54,507 nucleotides of DNA from Thermoprotei archaeon. Its GTDB lineage: Archaea; Thermoproteota; Thermoprotei; QMSL01; B3-G16. The stretch spans positions 1-54,507 of the forward strand of contig JAGGXX010000016.1 of the NCBI GenBank assembly GCA_021162845.1, given 5' to 3'. This document shows positions 52,979 to 54,507 of the stretch, one piece after another. Numbering within the stretch: the stretch's first letter is position 1; every line of letters begins with the position of its first letter. The translations under genes were made by a program, and so were the position numbers. The notes beneath the pieces are model-generated. The model did no database searches and was not told where the DNA came from. It worked only from the letters and a program-made list of their open reading frames with translations.

Positions 52979-53689
52979 TTGTGCGCGGAATTAATCAGAG
53001 TGCATAATGTAACGAAATGTACTATCATTCAGCGACTAAACAGGTTCGTCGTCAAGATATTGGTCAGAGGACGGCCGACAACAGCACATATCAATAATAC
53101 GGGCAGACTACGTCAATACATCGTTAAGGGGAAGATAGGCTATTGTGTAGATAACTTGCGTTCAGGGAAGACTGAGTACAGGGTGATCGCCATAAACGAT
53201 GCTGGCCTAGGGGCAATTATAGATACGCGACTGCAGATGAGGGCATTTGAGGAAGCGATAGATAGAGGGCTCATACCCTGGATCGAGAGCTATAGAATTA
53301 TCAAGAGAGACGTGAAGCTGAAAGCCTCTAGGATTGACTACCTACTCGGCCGTTTAGACGAGCGAATTTACGTTGAGGTTAAGAGCGCCCTTCTAAGATG
53401 GGGAGGATATGCCGCATACCCAGACTGTCCCACCTCTAGAGGGAGGAGGCATATAAGCGAGATAACGAAATATGTTCTAGAGGGAGGACGAGGAGCGATA
53501 GTATTCTTAGCGGCTATGCCACACGTTGAAGGCTTTAAGCCATATCCTTTAGGAGATCCCGTGATTCCAAAATTACTAAGAAGAGCCCAGGAATGCGGCG
53601 TCCTGATTAAGGCCATAAGCATGCACTACGATCCCAATACCTCAGGGGTTTACCTCGATGATCCGGATTTAAAGGTTAGATTGACGTGA
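52979..53689 (+). CDS. sfsA: DNA/RNA nuclease SfsA
   Basis: 236 residues. VRGRPTTAHINNTGRLRQYI, IDTRLQMRAFEEAIDRGLIP, SRIDYLLGRLDERIYVEVKSALL (PD-(D/E)xK-like catalytic acids and the E-V-K triad), AAYPDCPTSRGRRHISEITK and HVEGFKPYPLGDP are SfsA blocks. It was named for sugar fermentation stimulation but related proteins cleave DNA/RNA. Start TTG 52979 follows GGGAGGAG. The 5' leader is long (about 250 bases from the TATA-like element) and structured. Confidence 0.9.
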   Translation: MCAELIRVHNVTKCTIIQRLNRFVVKILVRGRPTTAHINNTGRLRQYIVKGKIGYCVDNLRSGKTEYRVIAINDAGLGAIIDTRLQMRAFEEAIDRGLIPWIESYRIIKRDVKLKASRIDYLLGRLDERIYVEVKSALLRWGGYAAYPDCPTSRGRRHISEITKYVLEGGRGAIVFLAAMPHVEGFKPYPLGDPVIPKLLRRAQECGVLIKAISMHYDPNTSGVYLDDPDLKVRLT

Positions 53690-53788
53690 TAGACATCATT
53701 TCCTAAAGAAGGATTTATCTTACTCAGACCATCTGAGAAGAGGAGCACCTTAAAGCCTTTAAGGAGGATGTGAAGAACGCAAGCGACG

Positions 53789-54507
53789 CTATCCTACTTT
53801 TGATATTTTGACTATGACTATCCCTATCATGGTGGCACTTGGCTTTAACCTACCATAGGCCTCACCTAGTTCCTCTATCAATTCCCATCTTACTCCAGTG
53901 ACCTCTCCCTTGAAGAGTTCATAGTCATACGTCCATTCATCGATGAAGTCCCTCTCAATATAACAATGTTCTATTATGTACCTGATCACCCCTAACGCTA
54001 GGGCCCCATCGATTCCCGGCCTTGGCCTTAACCAGATATCAGCACCTCCACAACTTCACTCCTTCTGGGATCAACAACTGCTATCATTGAGCCCTTTCTC
54101 CTAGCTCTTAAGGATAAAGCTCACATGTGCGGTGAGCTTACCGCTGCGTTAAGGCCTCAATAAGCGATCAGTCTCATCTTAAGGAGCTTTTCGGGTCGTA
54201 TCCCATAGCTTAAGTCGTAGTGTAATGATATGGCCTCGTGCCCTGACCTACTGCATATACTATGGTCGGTTTTCGTTGCTCCAATGGCGTTCCAGAGGCG
54301 TTGCGGAAAATACCACGTCAAGAGCCCTATATTGCCGGCATATTCCAGGTGAAGAACGGCCTTAGGACCATATTCCTTTAATACATCCTTGAGCTTTTCA
54401 GCCATGATGTCTAGGGCTTCACTCCATGGGATCCGCTCGAAGTCCTTGCTCGGCTTATCTCCTTCCCTTACGTGGGGATATAGGACTCTATTGACGGGAT
54501 ATAGGAC
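53789..54507 (-). pseudogene. Decayed molybdopterin oxidoreductase, continues past window end
   Basis: The minus strand from the window edge reads VNRVLYPHVREGDKPSKDFE, WSEALDIMAEKLKDVLKEYG and IGATKTDHSICSRSGHEAIS, an opening of the catalytic (molybdopterin-guanine) domain. TGA codons at 54157-54159 and 54121-54123 lie where homologues usually have tryptophan (..YxGLNAAVSSPHMxALSL..). Near 54045 the frame shifts by one and continues ADIWLRPRPGIDGALALGVI and DEWTYDYELFKGEV; an internal deletion follows before ELGEAYGRLKPSATMIG. The C-terminal part beyond 53789 is missing. Confidence 0.8.

Noticed and set aside
54121-54159. TGA read as tryptophan or selenocysteine in this genome
   Set aside because: Many other genes here end in TGA and this gene also has a frameshift and deletion, so decay is simpler.

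Overview
The window reads as an archaeal chromosome segment. Signals are an archaeal replication set (two Orc1/Cdc6 genes, small and large clamp-loader subunits, the small subunit of polymerase D), the archease/RtcB pair, DTD2-type D-aminoacyl-tRNA deacylase, KptA, an intron-bearing tRNA-Ser with encoded CCA, TATA-like promoters and many TTG/GTG starts with GGAGG/GGTG ribosome sites. PolD is absent from Crenarchaeota in the strict sense, while the protein-disulfide oxidoreductase and RtcB/archease repertoire suit a thermophile. My best inference is a thermophilic archaeon of the TACK group outside the Thermoprotei, Korarchaeia-like or similar; this is not proven.

Layout. 1-2600: a broken aspartic-protease-like gene, a jelly-roll protein and a stand-alone pyruvate-kinase C-terminal domain. 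2.7-6.6 kb: orc1 with an origin-box-like palindrome just upstream, a DUF99 gene, PolD small subunit and a DUF429 gene. 6.6-8.2 kb: spermidine synthesis (speD-speE) and tRNA-Ser(CGA). 8.4-12.6 kb: a surface glycan patch (multi-pass membrane protein and two glycosyltransferases), locally AT-rich. 12.8-20.8 kb: core information genes (archease, rtcB, rps7, rfcS, rfcL, truA, a winged-helix regulator, a second orc1, a THUMP protein). 20.8-29.8 kb: PadR regulator with a coiled-coil membrane protein, threonine dehydratase, rpiA, an MscS-like membrane protein, an MFS carrier, a PEBP protein, a thioredoxin-reductase-like flavoprotein and a thioredoxin-fold protein. 29.8-35.3 kb: TIGR04076-like protein, sugar epimerase, D-lyxose isomerase, dtdA, kptA, radical SAM protein, flavodoxin. 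35.4-39.5 kb: remnant of a copper ATPase, then the iron-uptake operon feoA-feoA-feoB-membrane protein with a perfect 24-bp palindrome before it and a DtxR-family gene next door. 39.8-45.9 kb: carbohydrate use (double-domain esterase, GH31 glycosidase, TIM-barrel isomerase, Gfo/Idh dehydrogenase). 46.1-49.7 kb: two ribbon-helix-helix proteins, ATP sulfurylase, an alkaline-phosphatase-superfamily phosphodiesterase and APS kinase, i.e. PAPS formation with no reductase in view. 49.8-54.5 kb: HprK-like kinase with a broken N-terminus, a mostly non-coding kilobase holding a good C/D box sRNA candidate and a stem-loop cluster, a metallo-beta-lactamase-fold protein, a structured RNA candidate ahead of sfsA, and a decayed molybdopterin oxidoreductase running off the end.

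The least explained items are the RNA candidates at 51170-51226 and 52730-52870, the stem-loop cluster at 51379-51470, the palindromic operator at 38915-38938 and the series of gene wrecks (185-485, 35412-35640, 53789-54507). No CRISPR array, complete insertion sequence or defence island was seen.
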